Source of the DNA: CAVSWT01 sp963782985
GTDB taxonomy: Bacteria; Bacteroidota; Ignavibacteria; Ignavibacteriales; Ignavibacteriaceae
DNA: 64,000 nt
Assembly (NCBI GenBank): GCA_963782985.1
Contig: CAWALU010000012.1
Coordinates: 124,001 to 188,000 of the forward strand
Direction: 5' to 3'
The notes beneath the pieces were generated by a model. That model did not search any database, was not told the DNA's origin, and was given only the letters and a program-made list of their open reading frames with translations. Every line of letters begins with the position of its first letter. Positions within the stretch are counted from its first letter, which is position 1. A program made the translations under genes and the position numbers. Below, one piece after another: positions 18,468-28,325 of the stretch.

Positions 18468-20000
18468 CTAATTTACTGTGATGTCAGGGTTTAGCAGTTT
18501 TTTAGATTTAAAAGCGCTTATTAAATTTTTAAGCTTATTTTGATAATCAAAATCAGAATAATTATCGGCTTCATTTAAATATTCATCTGACTTCTGAAAA
18601 TCTTTGAGTTCATAATATGCCCGCGCAAGATAAAAATTAGCAAAAGGTTTTATCCACTGTTCTTCAGAAATATTTAAATTCATTAAACTATCGGCGGCAT
18701 TAATTGAAGAATCAAAATCATTTAAATAATAATTTACATCGCTTAAATATAAAAGCGCTTCAGCTTGTAGTTTTTCAGATTTTATTTTTGTTAAAACTGA
18801 ATCCAACATTTGCTTAGATTTTTTGTACTTGCCTGCATCAATTAAATTTGAGGCTTTCAAAACTTCAATTTCATTTTCAGAAAGACTTCGCTTTAAATAA
18901 ATATTGCTTCTTCTTTTTGCAAAAATGTCGTCGTCCAAATCCATATTTCCGGATGAGGCAAGAGCGAAATATTTTTTTGCGTTTACTCTATCATTCTTTG
19001 CTTCAAAACAAAGAGCCAATCTGTAAGATCCGATGCCGGTATAATCATTATCAACGGCAGTGTTTAAAAAATTTGTATAATAAACCGTAGCTGAATCAAA
19101 GTTATTTTGTTTAAAGAAAACATCGCCCATCAAAAAATTTGAGAAAGAAATTATCTGTTTAAAGTTTTCTTCTTTTTTATTAACAATTTTTTTTAAGAAT
19201 TTTTGTGATTCATTTAGATTTCGCTGCTTTAATTCCAGCACAGCGGAACCATAACTAAATAAAAGATTATCAGGATATTTTTTGTTTAATGATTTTAAAT
19301 ATTTTCCCGCCGCATCATACTCAAACATTACCTCGGATAAAATTTGCGATAGATAATATTCCGCCTCAATCTTGCTTCTCTTCCCTTTTTCAGCACCCAG
19401 CTTTATATATTTTAAACCGATTTCTTTATTGCCGTCAAAACCCACCAGGCTTAAAGCCCAATTAAAAGCCGATGGAATATGACCAACTGCAAAATTATAC
19501 AAACCCAAACCAAGATAAGCATCGTATTGAAGCGAATCAATTTCTAAAAGATTAGAGAGATAGGATTCAGATTTTTTCGTTGCCCAGGCGGCGTCTAAAT
19601 AATTACCGGCGTTTGAAAACACAATTGCACGATATGTATAATTTGCGCCGATGGTATAAATTATTTTTTTATCTTCAGGTTTTTCATCTAAAATTTTTTC
19701 TGCCGCTTCAATTGCTGAATCGGAATAATCCACAAACAAATCAAAATTATTTTTGTCTTTACTTCCGAGATAATACCATAAATAAATGCCGGAAAGGTAA
19801 TGATAGCCGCGGGGATCGTCAGGATATTTATTAATTATTCTGTGAAGCGTTTCTTCAGCGCCTTTCCATTTAAAATTATATGATTGCTCTAACGCGGTGG
19901 AAATTTTTTTTTCAATTTCGGTTTGCGCAAAACCGTTTGAGGAATTAAATAAAATAACAAATAGAAATAATAGAACAGGATTAATTAATATTTTTTTCAA
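18468..20000 (-). CDS. Exported tetratricopeptide-repeat protein
   Basis: A 510-residue protein with a signal peptide (hydrophobic core about residues 7-20, cleavage after G-F-A-Q) followed by tandem TPR-like helical pairs through the whole length. Repeat hallmarks such as Y-P-D-D-P-R-G-Y-H-Y-L-S-G and L-G-L-Y-N-F-A-V-G-H are visible. TPR proteins act as interaction scaffolds; the partner is not evident. It probably lies in the periplasm or at the outer membrane. The start is a TTG. Expressed from its own unit between purN and pyrG, about 60 bases from each. Confidence 0.78.
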   Translation of the reverse strand: MKKILINPVLLFLFVILFNSSNGFAQTEIEKKISTALEQSYNFKWKGAEETLHRIINKYPDDPRGYHYLSGIYLWYYLGSKDKNNFDLFVDYSDSAIEAAEKILDEKPEDKKIIYTIGANYTYRAIVFSNAGNYLDAAWATKKSESYLSNLLEIDSLQYDAYLGLGLYNFAVGHIPSAFNWALSLVGFDGNKEIGLKYIKLGAEKGKRSKIEAEYYLSQILSEVMFEYDAAGKYLKSLNKKYPDNLLFSYGSAVLELKQRNLNESQKFLKKIVNKKEENFKQIISFSNFLMGDVFFKQNNFDSATVYYTNFLNTAVDNDYTGIGSYRLALCFEAKNDRVNAKKYFALASSGNMDLDDDIFAKRRSNIYLKRSLSENEIEVLKASNLIDAGKYKKSKQMLDSVLTKIKSEKLQAEALLYLSDVNYYLNDFDSSINAADSLMNLNISEEQWIKPFANFYLARAYYELKDFQKSDEYLNEADNYSDFDYQNKLKNLISAFKSKKLLNPDITVN

Positions 20001-20055
20001 TTGAATAATTTCTGATGTGAATAGTGAATATGATCTAATTAATAATTACAATTTT

Positions 20056-21696
20056 CTAAACATCTTTTGAAACAGTTTGATTTTCTTCAGCGTATTTTAG
20101 CGAGGCTTTAACAAAATCTCTAAATAAAGGATGAGCTTTCGTCGCTCTTGATTTTAGTTCAGGATGAAATTGGCAGCTTACGAACCAGGGGTGCGAAGGA
20201 ATTTCAATTATTTCAACGAGTTCTCTATCCGGCGACAAACCGCTGAACAACATTCCTCTCTCGCTCAAAATAGTTCTGAATTTATTGTTCACTTCAAAAC
20301 GATGCCTGTGCCTTTCGGAAATATAATCAGATTTATACGCTTTCATTGCTTTGCTTCCATCTTGAATGATGCAAGGATAAGCGCCCAGCCGCATTGTTGC
20401 GCCCATGTTTTTAATATTTTTTTGATCGGGCATTAAATCAATTACGCTAAAACGATTCTTTTTAAATTCGGAACTATGAGCTTTGGAAATACCGCAAACA
20501 TTTCGCGCATATTCTATAACGGCGCATTGAAGCCCCAAACAAATTCCAAAAAAAGGAATATTATTTTCACGCGCATATCTAACAGCGGAAATTTTTCCTT
20601 CAATACCTCTTTCCCCAAAACCGCCGGGAACAAGCACTCCGTTTACGCCGGCTAATAATTTTGCGGCGTCTTCCTTTTCATATTGCTCGGCGCTAATGGA
20701 ACGCACAATTACTTTTGCATCGTTCTCCGCCCCCGCATGGATGAATGATTCCATAATGCTTTTATAAGCGTCCATATGCTCGACATATTTTCCAACAAGA
20801 GCTATTTCAACTTTTTTAGTGGGGCTTTTTATTTTTGAAACTAAGTTTTCCCAGTCATCTAATTTTATTTTTTTATCATTTAAATGAAGTTTGTTCATTA
20901 CAATTTGATCAAGCTTTTCTTTGTACAGAACAATTGGAACTTCATAAATTGAAGTGCAGTCATAAGCGGAAATCACCGCCTTAGAATCAACGTTGCAGAA
21001 TAGCGCTATTTTATCTCTCAAATCTTTGGCAATTCTTTTTTCCGATCTGCAGATTAAAACATCCGGCTGAATTCCAAGCTCAAGTAAATTTTTAACGCTG
21101 TGCTGGGTGGGTTTGGTTTTAACTTCGCCTGCAGAGGCTATGTAAGGAACCAAAGTTACGTGAATAGTCATCGTATTTTTTTTGCCGTACTGCATCATCA
21201 ACTGACGCATCGCTTCAATAAAAGGCAAGCTTTCAATATCGCCAACCGTCCCGCCGATCTCAGTAATTATAACATCGTACTCGCCAAGCTCCGCCAGCTT
21301 AATCATGCGCTGTTTTATTTCATCTGTAATATGCGGAATTACCTGAACTGTGGCGCCGAGGTAATCCCCTCTTCGTTCTTTTGTTATTACATCGTAATAA
21401 ACTTGACCCGTAGTAGTGTTGTTAGCTTTGGTCATGTTTACATCTAAAAACCTTTCATAATGACCAAGATCTAAATCTGTTTCGGCGCCGTCGTCAGTTA
21501 CATAAACTTCGCCGTGCTGAAACGGATTCATAGTTCCAGGATCAACATTAATGTAAGGATCAAATTTTTGGATGGTAACTCTGTAACCGCGCTGCTTGAG
21601 AAGAAGCCCTAAAGATGAGGCTGTAATCCCCTTCCCCAATGAAGAAACAACGCCGCCCGTAACAAAAATAAATTTAACTTTTTTCCGTGATGCCAT
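20056..21696 (-). CDS. pyrG: CTP synthase
   Basis: Makes CTP from UTP, ATP and glutamine. The N-terminal synthetase domain (about 1-270) starts with F-V-T-G-G-V-V-S-S-L-G-K-G and includes D-P-Y-I-N-V-D-P-G-T-M. The C-terminal class I glutaminase domain has the nucleophile motif G-I-C-L-G-L-Q-C and the His-Glu pair in C-Q-F-H-P-E-L. The frame extends to a TTG at 21714, but the ATG at 21696 gives the normal N-terminus (M-A-S-R-K-K-V-K-F) with GAGAG upstream, and 546 residues. A monocistronic gene with a long AT-rich upstream region. Confidence 0.96.
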   Translation of the reverse strand: MASRKKVKFIFVTGGVVSSLGKGITASSLGLLLKQRGYRVTIQKFDPYINVDPGTMNPFQHGEVYVTDDGAETDLDLGHYERFLDVNMTKANNTTTGQVYYDVITKERRGDYLGATVQVIPHITDEIKQRMIKLAELGEYDVIITEIGGTVGDIESLPFIEAMRQLMMQYGKKNTMTIHVTLVPYIASAGEVKTKPTQHSVKNLLELGIQPDVLICRSEKRIAKDLRDKIALFCNVDSKAVISAYDCTSIYEVPIVLYKEKLDQIVMNKLHLNDKKIKLDDWENLVSKIKSPTKKVEIALVGKYVEHMDAYKSIMESFIHAGAENDAKVIVRSISAEQYEKEDAAKLLAGVNGVLVPGGFGERGIEGKISAVRYARENNIPFFGICLGLQCAVIEYARNVCGISKAHSSEFKKNRFSVIDLMPDQKNIKNMGATMRLGAYPCIIQDGSKAMKAYKSDYISERHRHRFEVNNKFRTILSERGMLFSGLSPDRELVEIIEIPSHPWFVSCQFHPELKSRATKAHPLFRDFVKASLKYAEENQTVSKDV

Positions 21697-21802
21697 AGAT
21701 TTTTTTGCTCTCAAATATAGAGTAAGCGCCTAAGAAAAACAATTTGAATTATCGTTTTAAGATTTTTTTTTGAAAAATAATAAAATAAATTATTGAGATT
21801 TA

Positions 21803-21827
21803 TTTATTGAATTGAAAATTCAATAAA
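21803..21827. repeat. Perfect 11-bp inverted repeat between pyrG and mscS
   Basis: TTTATTGAATT and AATTCAATAAA are separated by GAA, forming a perfect hairpin or dyad operator in the 300-base gap between divergent pyrG and the MscS gene. There is no T-tract of terminator type. The dyad symmetry would suit a dimeric regulator, but no regulator gene is adjacent. The rest of this gap is plain AT-rich sequence. Confidence 0.4.
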
Positions 21828-21994
21828 CATTATTCTTAATTTTAATATAAGTTATTTGAGGTATGTTGAATTTTAATTATTATAATTTTAATCAGTTGCC
21901 AGTTGGTTAAACTGCGTGAAGCTTATGAAATTTTAGAATTAAAAATGTAAATTGATTTTTAGCATTTTCAAAATATTAATCTAACTTTATTCCT

Positions 21995-22924
21995 ATGAAA
22001 AATTTTTTCCAAAACTATATCGGACTATCGCCGGAAGTTCAAGTAAAACTATTAGAATCCATAGTTGCAATTCTTATAATAATGTTTATTCAAAGGATTG
22101 TAAGAAAGGTTCTTGTAGCAAAAGTTGTTGATGTAAAAGTACGCTACCAGTGGCAAAAGATTTCACTATACATAGCTGTCTTTTTAATCATTGTTTTTTT
22201 GTTAAATACCTGGCTGCAAATCTTTGGATCGATTGCTACTTTTTTGGGACTAATTTCTGCGGGAATTGCAATTGCGTTAAAAGACCCTTTAGTGAATATG
22301 GTCGGATGGGGATTTATATTAATTCGTCAGCCGTTTAAAGTAGGCGATAGAATCCAAATTGGAAAATCCGCCGGCGATGTAATTGATATTAGACTTTTTC
22401 AATTTTCAATAATTGAAATCGGCAATTGGGTGGACGCCGACCACAGCACGGGACGAATTATTCACATACCAAATGGCGTGGTTTTTCTTGAACCGCAGGC
22501 AAACTACACTGCCGGATTTCAATATATATGGAATGAGATCCCAATTCTTTTAACGTTTGAAAGCGATTGGCAAAAGGCAAAAAAAATATTAACTGCTATA
22601 GCTAATCATCATGGACTAATGTTAAACTCAGAAGCTGAGAAACAAATAAAAGAAGCGGCAAAAAGATTCTTAATTTTTTATTCAAAACTTACGCCTATTG
22701 TTTTTACGTCAGTTAAAGACAGCGGCGTTATGCTTACGATAAGATATTTATGCAACCCGCGTGAAAGAAGATTAACCGAAGAGAAAATTTGGGAAGATGT
22801 TCTAATTGAATTTGCCAAACACAAAGACATTGATTTTGCTTATCCCACGCAAAGATTTTATAATAACCTTAATGAAGGCAAAGGGAAGATTGAAGGAATG
22901 CCCAATAAGGGAAAGGATGATTGA
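21995..22924 (+). CDS. Mechanosensitive ion channel, MscS family
   Basis: A 309-residue protein with three N-terminal membrane segments (about 21-40, 52-70 and 72-100). The third is the pore-lining type, rich in Gly and Ala (F-L-G-L-I-S-A-G-I-A-I-A-L-K-D-P-L-V-N). It is followed by the conserved MscS beta-domain with F-K-V-G-D-R-I-Q-I-G and I-P-N-G-V-V-F. MscS channels release solutes under hypo-osmotic shock. The C-terminal alpha-beta domain seems complete. It is a lone gene, convergent with atpC 45 bases away. Confidence 0.9.
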   Translation: MKNFFQNYIGLSPEVQVKLLESIVAILIIMFIQRIVRKVLVAKVVDVKVRYQWQKISLYIAVFLIIVFLLNTWLQIFGSIATFLGLISAGIAIALKDPLVNMVGWGFILIRQPFKVGDRIQIGKSAGDVIDIRLFQFSIIEIGNWVDADHSTGRIIHIPNGVVFLEPQANYTAGFQYIWNEIPILLTFESDWQKAKKILTAIANHHGLMLNSEAEKQIKEAAKRFLIFYSKLTPIVFTSVKDSGVMLTIRYLCNPRERRLTEEKIWEDVLIEFAKHKDIDFAYPTQRFYNNLNEGKGKIEGMPNKGKDD

Positions 22925-22969
22925 ATGTATGGCTGAATGGGGAATAGTCTGAAGGATTTTTAATTAAAA

Positions 22970-23413
22970 TTAATTCATAGAGTTTTTTAAACCAGCCACA
23001 TATTTTTCAACAATATTAAGTCTGTTGACGGCTCTCTTTAGCGCGTTTTCTGCGCGCTCAACATCAATATATTCTTCAGGATTTGATTTATTAGCAAGCC
23101 TTTCTTCCGCCCTGGCTTTTGCTTGTTCGGCTCGTTCAATATCAATCTCATTGGAAAGTTCAATAGCATCCGCTAATATTATAACTTTATTATTAAGTAC
23201 TTCAATTGTGCCGCCCGTTGAGGAGTAAAAGTCAACCGAGTTATCAAGCTTTTCAATTTTGATTAAGCCAATTTCCAGCGTGCTAATTAGTGGCGCATGA
23301 TTTTTTAGAACCTGAAAACTGCCTAAAGTTCCCGGAACGGTAACCGATTTTATTTCACCCGAAAATGAAATTTTTGACGGAGTTATAATTTCTAAATTTA
23401 AATTTGCAGCCAT
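22970..23413 (-). CDS. atpC: ATP synthase F1 subunit epsilon
   Basis: A 147-residue epsilon subunit. The N-terminal beta-sandwich (about 1-88) has L-E-I-I-T-P-S, V-T-V-P-G-T-L-G-S-F-Q-V-L and N-H-A-P-L-I-S-T-L. The helical C-terminal hairpin (about 90-147) is rich in Ala, Glu and Arg and may inhibit ATP hydrolysis. It couples rotation of gamma to the c ring. It follows atpD by 2 bases. Only atpD and atpC are here; the other F1Fo genes must lie elsewhere, a split arrangement known in this lineage. Confidence 0.94.
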   Translation of the reverse strand: MAANLNLEIITPSKISFSGEIKSVTVPGTLGSFQVLKNHAPLISTLEIGLIKIEKLDNSVDFYSSTGGTIEVLNNKVIILADAIELSNEIDIERAEQAKARAEERLANKSNPEEYIDVERAENALKRAVNRLNIVEKYVAGLKNSMN

Positions 23414-23415
23414 AA

Positions 23416-24825
23416 TTATTTCATCGACTTTGCTTTTTCAACCGCTTCTTCAATTGTACCAACATATAAAAACGCGCCCTCGGGAAGATCATCATGCTTG
23501 CCGTCCATAATTTCTTTAAAGCCTTTAATAGTGTCTTCCAGTTTTACATATTTTCCTTTGGTGCCGGTAAACTGTTCAGCCACGTGAAATGGCTGGCTGA
23601 AAAATCTTTGTATTCTTCTTGCTCTTCTAACTACAATTTTATCTTCGTCAGAAAGCTCGTCCATTCCAAGGATACTTATTATGTCCTGTAAATCTTTATA
23701 ATGCTGAAGAATTTCTTTAACATTTTTTGCTACGTTATAATGTTCATCGCCCAAAATTCCCGGCTGAAGAATTCTTGAAGTTGAATCTAAAGGATCAACA
23801 GCGGGATAAATTCCAAGTTCAGAAATTTGACGGCTTAAAGTTGTAGTTGCGTCAAGATGCGCAAAAACAGCCGCTGGAGCGGGATCAGTTAAATCATCGG
23901 CGGGTACATAAATTGCCTGCACTGAAGTAATCGATCCTTTATCCGTAGATGTGATTCTTTCTTGAAGCGCGCCCATTTCAGTAGCAAGATTCGGCTGATA
24001 ACCAACCGCAGAAGGCATTCGTCCCAACAACGCGCTTACCTCGGAACCGGCTTGCGTGAATCTAAAAATATTATCAATAAATAAAAGTACGTCTCTTCCC
24101 TCTTCATCTCTAAAATATTCAGCAATAGTTAAACCTGTTAAACCGACTCTTAATCTTGCGCCGGGCGGTTCGTTCATCTGACCAAAAATAAGAGAGGTTT
24201 TTTCAAGCACACCCGATTCTTTCATTTCAACCCAAAGATCATTTCCTTCGCGGGTACGTTCCCCCACACCTGCAAAAACCGAATAGCCGCCATGTTCCTG
24301 CGCAATGTTATGTATTAGCTCTTGAATTATAACTGTTTTGCCTACGCCGGCTCCGCCGAACAATCCGGTTTTACCTCCTTTAGAATAAGGTTCGATAAGA
24401 TCGATAACTTTAATTCCTGTTTCAAACATTTCGCTTTCAGTGGAAAGGTTTGCAAATTTAGGCGCGGGTCTGTGAATAGGATATTTTTTTTTAGATTTGA
24501 TTTCACCGAGATGATCAATTCCTTCCCCAATTACATTTATTAATCTACCCAAAGTTTCTGGACCAACCGGCACCATTATCGGTTCGGTTGTATCAAAGGC
24601 ATCCATTCCTCTAACTAAACCGTCGGTAGAATCCATAGCGACCGCGCGAACTCTATCTTCGCCTAAATGCTGCTGCACTTCGCAAATCAAATTTTCATCT
24701 ACGCCTTCTGTATTGGTTCGTGGAATTCTAATTGCATTATAAATTTTTGGCAAATGCTTGTTTTCAAATTCAATGTCAACAACAGGTCCAATTACCTGAA
24801 TTATTTTTCCTTTTACGTTGCTCAT
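23416..24825 (-). CDS. atpD: ATP synthase F1 subunit beta
   Basis: A 469-residue catalytic beta subunit. Walker A is G-G-A-G-V-G-K-T near residue 155, Walker B is L-L-F-I-D-N-I-F-R-F, and the catalytic Glu lies in G-E-R-T-R-E-G-N-D-L. The N-terminal barrel and C-terminal helical domain are complete. AAAGGA lies upstream of the ATG. It forms a two-gene atpDC operon with the epsilon gene. Confidence 0.97.
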   Translation of the reverse strand: MSNVKGKIIQVIGPVVDIEFENKHLPKIYNAIRIPRTNTEGVDENLICEVQQHLGEDRVRAVAMDSTDGLVRGMDAFDTTEPIMVPVGPETLGRLINVIGEGIDHLGEIKSKKKYPIHRPAPKFANLSTESEMFETGIKVIDLIEPYSKGGKTGLFGGAGVGKTVIIQELIHNIAQEHGGYSVFAGVGERTREGNDLWVEMKESGVLEKTSLIFGQMNEPPGARLRVGLTGLTIAEYFRDEEGRDVLLFIDNIFRFTQAGSEVSALLGRMPSAVGYQPNLATEMGALQERITSTDKGSITSVQAIYVPADDLTDPAPAAVFAHLDATTTLSRQISELGIYPAVDPLDSTSRILQPGILGDEHYNVAKNVKEILQHYKDLQDIISILGMDELSDEDKIVVRRARRIQRFFSQPFHVAEQFTGTKGKYVKLEDTIKGFKEIMDGKHDDLPEGAFLYVGTIEEAVEKAKSMK

Positions 24826-24911
24826 TATTATTCCTTTAGGTTAAAAAATAGAGCTACAAAATTAAAGATATAGCTTCGTTTTTACAAATATTTTTATTTA
24901 AATATAACTAA

Positions 24912-27900
24912 CTACTTCATCAAAATTAGCTTTTTAGATGAAATAAAATTACCTGCCTTTAGCCTGTAAATATAAACTCCGCTTGCCAAATTTGATGCAT
25001 TAAAATTAACTTCATAACTTCCAGCGGCTTGCTCTCTATTTACGAGCGTGGCAACTTCATTTCCAAGAATATCATAAACCTTTAATTGAATCAAAGTCCC
25101 GCCTTGGGAGGGATTTAGGGAGCCTGCTTGACCGGTAGGCAGGGCTGGAACTGCATATTTTATTTTTGTTTGCGGATTAAATGGATTCGGATAATTCTGA
25201 TAAAGCATAAACTCATCCGGCAAAACATTGCTTGCAATTTCCTGCACGGCTGTAACTATGCTGTCGGTTCCGCCTGCTTCTAAATATCTTGCTTTAAATT
25301 CCTGCAAATAAAGATTTGTAATTCTTTTGCTGTGGATGATGAGCGTGTTTTCATTATTTGCAGTTTCCGCCGCGTTAGACCAATTGTGAGAGCCCGTTAT
25401 AGTTATTTGATCCGCGGAAGTATTTTCTGCATCAATGAGCGCGTATTTATGATGGAAGAATCCGGTTATTGCATTTCCTTTCAAACGAATATCAACGCCA
25501 TTATTCAATAAATAATTAAATTCGTTTCCGGAATCAGAATTATTATCTAAAATTACTCTTACTTTCTCACCTGCTAATTTTTTATTTACTAACTTCTGAG
25601 CAAGAATATCCATGGTAAAAGTTAGCATAGCAACGTTCACGGAAGTCTTTGATGAATCTATAGTTGCGCCAATGTGAAATGTAGTTTCATCTGAAGGATC
25701 AAAATAAAGCTCGATTGCAGTTCCGGCGATATTAAATTTATGCGGAGTATTATTTGTTTTGCGCATTCCAAATCTTGAGTTTGAAGAATTTGGAGAATCA
25801 GTATCGCTTCCCCACATCTCATTAAATTCTAATGTGTACGCGTTTGCTAATGCTTTGTCTTGAATTTCAATAGCATTTTGCGCATCGTTGTTAGTGCCGG
25901 GATCGGTAGCATTCCACGAGCCGCTCCAAACCCAGTCATCTGCAAAAGAACTTGTATCGCGAAAATCAAAAACTGCAAATTTATTGTGCATTAAACCAGC
26001 TCCTGCATTAACGGCATCGTAGCCGTCATCAATAACATTAATACCGTTACTTTTTAAAGTGCTCCATGGAGCCGTTCCTTGATTATCTTTTTCTCCAACA
26101 ACTCTAACTTTAACGCCGCGCGCTTTTGCATTGATGAGAGCCGTGGCAATATTTGCGCCGACGATTCCACTCAAACTATATAGAGCTACATCAACTGAAT
26201 GTTGAGCGGAATTAATTTGCTCGATAAATTTTTGTGAAAGATTTACAGTCTGCGCATTCTCGCCAAGAGAGACTGAAGTATTAACAGACTTATTAAAAAA
26301 TACATTAATAGTTCCGCTCGTTCCGTAAGGAGAAGCGGTAGAAAAAATTGCGTCGCCTGTGTAGTTAGTATCTACGCCGTCAGTTATTCCAACTTGATAA
26401 TGATAAACTGTTGCAGGAGTTAAACCTGATAATAAAATTGAATGCGACGTTTCCGAATCTAAAATAATAATAGAATCAGAATACGATTTTGTCTTTCCAT
26501 ATTTAATAATAACTTGCGATGGAATGGTTGTTTGAAAAACTATTGTTATAGAATCCGGACGAATATTTTTTTCTGTAGGTTTGGTTAAAAAGCCAGGCCC
26601 CAAGGCAGCAATAATATCAGCTTGGGAGCGAATACTTATTTCGTAATCAGAAGTAAAAGGAGGAAACGGCGTTCCAATTCCAGGTTTGTATTGCTTTAAA
26701 ATTCCGACAATATCAAAAGTTCCGCTCGGCGGTGTAATGCCTCCAATAAATGCTCCTGTTGTTCCTGTTTCATCCGTAATGGTTTGGTTGGAAGAATTAT
26801 AATTAACGCTATTAACTCTAATTAATCTTCCCTCATTTACCTCGGTGAAGCTTACGGGATTAAAGGTTTGATTAATTTCTTCGGCTGTTAAAACGAGAGG
26901 CTTTGGCAATTCATTATTATGCGAGTGAATAAAAAATAACGCCGAATCAGGTGAAATTTCCGTCAAGCCGCGGAACTGTAAAATTGATCCGCTAACAGTA
27001 ACGCTGTCGCCAAGTTGATAATCAAAAAATCTTGAGAAGCTAAAAATATTTATTCCCGCAGTTTCATCCTGCACATAAATATCTGTTCGCGTATCGTTAA
27101 GATCGGCGGTGATAATTCCGCTGATAGTTACCACACCGCCAATTCCGTATGGTGAAACGGGAATACCCTGCGCGTCATTAATATGAATATCTGCAATGGG
27201 AATTACTTTTAAAATATTGATTCGCGGCAATGGGGAAACAGGCAGTGGAATTCCATTCTCTAAAGATGTTTTAATTAAAAAGTCAGTGTAGCCTGAATTA
27301 TTAGGCGCGGTAACATTTGAGATTTTAATTATTAACGAATCAGTTGAAGTTATAGAAATTGAACCGATGTAAATTGTGTCAGCTTCAACGGAAAGAGTTT
27401 GAGAAATTGCAGCGCCGCCGTTAATTATTATGTCAGATAAATTTCCGCTCCAGTTCCATCCAGCAGCGGAAGGAATAACAACTAAAACACTATCGAGAGT
27501 ATTTGTACCATCTCCGGCAATTTTAAAAATTAGGTCAGTTGTTTCCGAAGCGTCTAAAATATTAGGTTCAACGGAAACTTTGCCGGTTCCGTTTCCACCG
27601 TTATCAATTGCCGGTTCCGCGGCGCTTGTTGAACTTTGAGGCTGCGCCGTTGTTCTTTGTACAAAATCATTTGCATTATTATTTGAATCAAAACCATTCC
27701 CTTCAAACTCATCTATTCCGCCAATCCCCATTGTAACTGAAGCGGAAGCGTTGTTTGCTTTTCTTTCCAGTGAAATATTTTCCGATGGAACGGATGCAGC
27801 CGAACTTTCATAATTTCCTGAAACAGCTGTTCCCCATCCAACCAAATCAATTGCATTGCCGGAAGAGTTTCTTAAAAATATAGCTCCGCCGGAATTACCA

Positions 27901-28244
27901 AGTCCTAAAAGTTGAGACTCCGTAGAGTTGTCGCGATTGGCAACTCCCCCTCCGCCAACTAAATAAAATTTATGAGATTGAACAATTATTCCTGATGGGA
28001 ATGTATATTTTGTGGAGAATGAATTTGTGTTGCCGGAACTTCTGTAATCAATTGTCCAATTGCTTACATCAATGGGAGCAGAAGTAGGATTATAAATTTC
28101 TACAAATTCATCGTTGTCGGTACCGGATGATTCATTTTTCCCATTTATTAATATTTCACTAATGACGAGATGGTCTGCTGTTTGCGCAAATATAAATTGT
28201 GAAAATAAAAATAGAGCGCTTATTAAAATTTTTCTTAAAATCAT
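24912..28244 (-). CDS. Secreted T9SS protein with lamin-tail, OB-fold and phospholipase D-like domains
   Basis: A 1110-residue exported protein with a signal peptide ending near A-Q-T. Domains in order: a lamin-tail domain (about 25-160, D-N-D-E-F-V-E-I-Y-N-P), a beta-sandwich region, an OB-fold-like domain (about 360-450, D-I-Y-V-Q-D-E-T-A-G), a fibronectin-III-like domain (about 555-635), and a PLD-type region with two HKD-like motifs. These are H-N-K-F-A-V-F-D and H-H-K-Y-A-L-I-D, each followed by a G-S-x-N-W/S-x-N segment. The C-terminus is a T9SS type A sorting domain starting Y-Q-N-Y-P-N-P-F-N-P. Lamin-tail plus PLD suggests an extracellular nuclease or phospholipase; which one is undetermined. 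The sorting domain holds an in-frame palindromic insert at 25098-25145. Confidence 0.85.
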   Translation of the reverse strand: MILRKILISALFLFSQFIFAQTADHLVISEILINGKNESSGTDNDEFVEIYNPTSAPIDVSNWTIDYRSSGNTNSFSTKYTFPSGIIVQSHKFYLVGGGGVANRDNSTESQLLGLGNSGGAIFLRNSSGNAIDLVGWGTAVSGNYESSAASVPSENISLERKANNASASVTMGIGGIDEFEGNGFDSNNNANDFVQRTTAQPQSSTSAAEPAIDNGGNGTGKVSVEPNILDASETTDLIFKIAGDGTNTLDSVLVVIPSAAGWNWSGNLSDIIINGGAAISQTLSVEADTIYIGSISITSTDSLIIKISNVTAPNNSGYTDFLIKTSLENGIPLPVSPLPRINILKVIPIADIHINDAQGIPVSPYGIGGVVTISGIITADLNDTRTDIYVQDETAGINIFSFSRFFDYQLGDSVTVSGSILQFRGLTEISPDSALFFIHSHNNELPKPLVLTAEEINQTFNPVSFTEVNEGRLIRVNSVNYNSSNQTITDETGTTGAFIGGITPPSGTFDIVGILKQYKPGIGTPFPPFTSDYEISIRSQADIIAALGPGFLTKPTEKNIRPDSITIVFQTTIPSQVIIKYGKTKSYSDSIIILDSETSHSILLSGLTPATVYHYQVGITDGVDTNYTGDAIFSTASPYGTSGTINVFFNKSVNTSVSLGENAQTVNLSQKFIEQINSAQHSVDVALYSLSGIVGANIATALINAKARGVKVRVVGEKDNQGTAPWSTLKSNGINVIDDGYDAVNAGAGLMHNKFAVFDFRDTSSFADDWVWSGSWNATDPGTNNDAQNAIEIQDKALANAYTLEFNEMWGSDTDSPNSSNSRFGMRKTNNTPHKFNIAGTAIELYFDPSDETTFHIGATIDSSKTSVNVAMLTFTMDILAQKLVNKKLAGEKVRVILDNNSDSGNEFNYLLNNGVDIRLKGNAITGFFHHKYALIDAENTSADQITITGSHNWSNAAETANNENTLIIHSKRITNLYLQEFKARYLEAGGTDSIVTAVQEIASNVLPDEFMLYQNYPNPFNPQTKIKYAVPALPTGQAGSLNPSQGGTLIQLKVYDILGNEVATLVNREQAAGSYEVNFNASNLASGVYIYRLKAGNFISSKKLILMK
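25098..25145 (-). repeat. In-frame palindromic insert inside a T9SS sorting domain
   Basis: Sixteen codons (A-L-P-T-G-Q-A-G-S-L-N-P-S-Q-G-G) interrupt the sorting domain between Y-A-V-P and T-L-I-Q-L-K-V-Y-D, where relatives, including the one at 35274, run straight through. The DNA contains two palindromic modules: CCTGC...GCAGG around 25122-25143, and TCCCTCCCAAGGCGGGA around 25097-25113. It looks like a short mobile palindromic repeat that landed in frame. The insertion boundary is inferred by comparison with the sorting domain at 35274. Confidence 0.6.
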
Positions 28245-28325
28245 TTTAGCCTTAAGATTTGTTTAAAGAAGTAAACTGTGAATTTGAGAAGTATAGAGTT
28301 TAAATTCAGTATTTAAAAAAATATA

